Part shown: piece by piece, positions 62,120-64,000 of the stretch
Layout: every line of letters begins with the position of its first letter
Position numbering within the stretch: position 1 is the stretch's first letter
Origin: an uncultured Actinomycetes bacterium
GTDB taxonomy: Bacteria; Actinomycetota; Thermoleophilia; Solirubrobacterales; 70-9
NCBI GenBank assembly: GCA_946482365.1
Contig: CAMLQY010000001.1
Coordinates: forward strand, 1-64,000
DNA length: 64,000 nt
Direction of reading: 5' to 3'
The notes under the pieces: model-generated
What the model was told of the DNA's origin: nothing
The model's input: the letters and a program-made list of their open reading frames with translations, nothing else
Database searches by the model: none
Made by a program: the position numbers and the translations under genes

Positions 62120-62602
62120 CTAGCGATTTGCACACAGCATGTAGCCGCGAGAGTGGCAGTTGACGATGTACCCCTCGGCCCCGGCTTCCCGCAGCTTGCA
62201 GCGGGCGCGGCTGGCGTGTGAGTCAAGAGTGCGAACCGCGCCGCCTCTCTTACCCCAGATTTCCCGCAGCAGCTCCTTCTTGGTGAACACGCGGCCGGGG
62301 TCCGTGGCAAGGAGCGCCACCAACTCAAATTCCCGCGCCGCCAAGCGCACCGGAGCGCCATCGACTTCGACGCATCGAGCAGCGGGGTCGATGCGCAGCG
62401 GGCCGACCGTGATCGGCCCCTGATCGGCGGTGGCAGTCTCAAAGATGGTGCCGTCGATATGGCCCCGGCAGAGCATCCGCCAGTCCTCACCATCGGTCGA
62501 CCGCACCTGAACCCGCCAGTTGCCTCCGTCGCTCAGGCGCAACTCAACCTCGCCGGCGCCGATTCCGATTGCGGCGCTGCTGAACCGCCCAGGGACCAAC
62601 AT
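62120..62602 (-). CDS. OmpR-type winged-helix regulator without receiver domain
   Basis: 160 aa. The C-terminal 90 residues are a Trans_reg_C domain: ITVGPLRIDPAARCVEVDGA, LAAREFELVALLATDPGRVF, KELLREIWGKR and NCHSRGYML. The first 60 residues are not a response-regulator receiver. It probably controls the element. Its ATG overlaps the stop of the upstream gene by one base. Confidence 0.8.
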   Translation of the reverse strand: MLVPGRFSSAAIGIGAGEVELRLSDGGNWRVQVRSTDGEDWRMLCRGHIDGTIFETATADQGPITVGPLRIDPAARCVEVDGAPVRLAAREFELVALLATDPGRVFTKKELLREIWGKRGGAVRTLDSHASRARCKLREAGAEGYIVNCHSRGYMLCANR

Positions 62603-62850
62603 CAGCCTTCCCCCAGCAGGCGCTTGACGTAGAGCGCCGGTCGGCTCGGCTGGATCAAGAGCCCGTCACTAAATACCAAGCCCTCGTTGTCCAAGTCGCG
62701 GAGGGCGCGGGCGAGCGCCACGCCTCCGGTCAGGGTGCGGGGATTCGCCAGCACCCGACCCGCCAGCGTTGGGAGCGTCAGCAGGATCGGATGCTCACGC
62801 AAGACGAGCGCCAGGACGGCGCGCTGCATTCGCAGGTCGATAGCGATCAA
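62602..62850 (-). CDS. Small protein, possible winged helix
   Basis: 82 aa: RMQRAVLALVLREHPILLTL, LTGGVALARALRDLDNEGLV. Helical with a short beta-hairpin, like a minimal wHTH. In an overlapping operon (62847, 62602, 62120). Function unknown. Confidence 0.55.
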   Translation of the reverse strand: MIAIDLRMQRAVLALVLREHPILLTLPTLAGRVLANPRTLTGGVALARALRDLDNEGLVFSDGLLIQPSRPALYVKRLLGEG

Positions 62851-63200
62851 TTGCGCGGCCCTCCCAGCACGTCGAGCAGAGCGTGGAGAGCGTCGTGAGC
62901 GGCGGCGACCTCCGCGTAGTTGCTCTCCTTGTCGTTGCTCTCGGCGGCGGCGCGCAAGAGCGCCTCTGCCTCCGGGTCGGGGATGAATAGCTGGCCGACC
63001 GTCAGGCCGACCAAGAGCCGCTCGACAGCCTGGGCTTCGCCTTCCGCGCGGCTCGGGTCTTTCAGCTTCTCGGGCGCTCTCAGGTCGCGGCGCAGGCCGT
63101 CGAGCCAGTCGGTCATCTTGTCCCGCAGAGACGAGACGTGCTGAGCGGGCAGGTTGAGGGCAACCAAGGAGCCGCCACCCGTAGGGTTGTCGCAGGGCAT
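62847..63200 (-). CDS. Unknown protein of the mobile element
   Basis: 117 aa, helical, acidic C-terminal half (AEALLRAAAESNDKESNYAE, VAAAHDALHALLDVLGG). First gene of the regulator operon; its stop overlaps the next start. No recognised family. Confidence 0.5.
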   Translation of the reverse strand: MPCDNPTGGGSLVALNLPAQHVSSLRDKMTDWLDGLRRDLRAPEKLKDPSRAEGEAQAVERLLVGLTVGQLFIPDPEAEALLRAAAESNDKESNYAEVAAAHDALHALLDVLGGPRN

Positions 63201-63414
63201 GGGAGATGTGTCCTCCTGTGTCTCAGGCGACCCGTTTCGTGTTTGCGCACGGCGGGTCGCCGCTTCTCTGAGGCCGGTAGCCAGCTACCGTTCCCGCTGC
63301 GGTCGGACCTTGGCAACTTGGCCGACCGCCACGGGGCCGGTGTTCACTGCACGCGGCCCCACTTATGTGCTGCGGAGGCTAGCGTGCTGTGTAGAAAAGG
63401 TCAACAGCACGAAA

Positions 63415-63618
63415 CTATTCGTCCCGGATGATCTGCCGAACCCGCGTGTGGTCGAGGCCGACAAGCTCGCCAATATCCCGCAGCGAGAGCCCTTCCTTCT
63501 GAGCTTGGGCGAAGGCTTTGCGCCGGACCTCGCGGGCGGCCTTGCTGTCGCGCTCGAACTGCTTCTGGGCGGCCTTCACGGCTTTGCTCGCGGCTTTGCG
63601 CTTCGGGTCGTCGGGCAT
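63415..63618 (-). CDS. Small HTH protein
   Basis: 67 aa. Basic helix (KRKAASKAVKAAQKQFERDS) and a C-terminal helix-turn-helix EGLSLRDIGELVGLDHTRVR, sigma-70 region-4-like. A DNA-binding regulator of the element. 63201-63414 between it and the operon start holds no other gene that I can support. Confidence 0.65.
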   Translation of the reverse strand: MPDDPKRKAASKAVKAAQKQFERDSKAAREVRRKAFAQAQKEGLSLRDIGELVGLDHTRVRQIIRDE

Positions 63619-63684
63619 CAGCGCAGCCTATTCGCCTAAAGCCGCGCGGCAGATATACGCCCGCCGGGGGTGCATACTGACGGC

Positions 63685-64000
63685 GTGAATGAAGAGCTAG
63701 TACAAGCCGCTAAAGCAGCCGCCGAGCTTGAGCCAGCAGTCGAGGCTTTTGCTGAGGCGACCGGGAGTCTGGAACCAGTGCGCGAGGCGACGGGCTGGCT
63801 CACTGACCTCATCCGGTACAAGCGCCTTCCACATCAGGCCAGGCTGCTGATGAAGGCTGCCGAGAAGGTGAAAGAAACGGGTCTGCCAGCGCACGCCGTC
63901 AGCGACAAGCTACTGCGCTCAATCCTTGAAGACGGCCCCCTGGACGACGACGAGTCCATGCAGGAGCGCTGGGCCAATCTGCTCGTAAACGCTGCCACGG
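63685..64000 (+). CDS. DUF4393 (Abi-alpha-like) protein, 5' part
   Basis: Open at the right edge; 105 residues from a GTG at 63685. VREATGWLTDLIRYKRLPHQ, MKAAEKVKETGLPAHAVSDK, LLRSILEDGPLDDDESMQER and WANLLVNA match the DUF4393 family, named Abi-alpha after a role in abortive infection. A -10-like CATACT lies just upstream of the start. It suggests that the element carries phage defence. Confidence 0.7.
   Translation, partial: MNEELVQAAKAAAELEPAVEAFAEATGSLEPVREATGWLTDLIRYKRLPHQARLLMKAAEKVKETGLPAHAVSDKLLRSILEDGPLDDDESMQERWANLLVNAAT

Noticed and set aside
61300..63700. CRISPR array or cas genes in the mobile region
   Set aside because: No regularly spaced direct repeats and no Cas motifs were seen; repeats at 61490 are inverted and irregular.

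Overview
The window is about 70% GC, uses many GTG and TTG starts, has several mRNAs that look leaderless, and carries actinobacterial gene content (rex, PanC-D-B, ROK kinase, two TrkA proteins, H+-pyrophosphatase, many short overlapping operons). I infer a chromosome of an actinobacterium, most likely a Thermoleophilia/Solirubrobacterales-type organism. That placement rests on general gene content and style, not on a marker gene.

Layout. 1-9.4 kb: the start of a malic enzyme (running off the left edge), a small lipoprotein, a membrane methyltransferase, polA, a sterol-desaturase-like enzyme, a DMT permease, a geranylgeranyl-reductase-like flavoprotein, rpsA and coaE. 9.4-17.3 kb: a lytic transglycosylase/MFS operon, an XRE regulator, DoxX, uvrB, MmgE/PrpD, an NTF2-like protein and a thioredoxin-TPR protein. 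17.3-31.3 kb: an AbiEi/DUF559-like gene, uvrA with a good LexA box, ROK glucokinase, the pantothenate operon panC-panD-panB, a type-4 uracil-DNA glycosylase, the t6A/rimI group tsaE, tsaB, rimI, tsaD, and a redox group (glutaredoxin-like, rex, a GCS2-type ligase). 31.4-42 kb: a proton-pumping pyrophosphatase, an FMN oxidase, two APC permeases fused to Usp-like tails, two TrkA proteins, a ferredoxin-reductase-like flavoprotein and tRNA-Gln. 42-50 kb: a lower-GC Fic gene next to the tRNA, a lipoprotein, a heterodimeric ABC exporter, GtrA and a methyltransferase. 50-57.4 kb: a LeuRS-like protein with a decayed editing domain, a GNAT-like protein, threonine synthase and ETF-quinone oxidoreductase. 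57.4-64 kb: a lower-GC defence/mobile region with a small alarmone synthetase and an overlapping small gene, a HEPN/AbiU2-like gene, a tRNA 3' fragment that looks like an attachment site, a tyrosine integrase, an excisionase-like gene, small regulators and a DUF4393 (Abi-alpha-like) gene cut by the right edge.

The most unusual material is not protein coding. (1) Four intergenic hairpins (1985, 12598, 33485, 44047) each have a perfect stem of 26-27 bp with different stem sequences. Their apexes are conserved in two pairs. (2) Three smaller hairpins (1848, 5535, 18237) have identical geometry, with an ATG at the apex exactly 23 nt from the end of the 3' arm. In one of them that ATG is the start of the AbiEi-like gene. 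(3) Two transcribed leaders (52611 and 53898) share promoter, spacing and 5' fold. One ends in its own terminator and the other precedes threonine synthase. These are the best candidates for something undescribed.

All functional names come from reading protein motifs by eye. No database search was possible, so family assignments are inference of varying strength.
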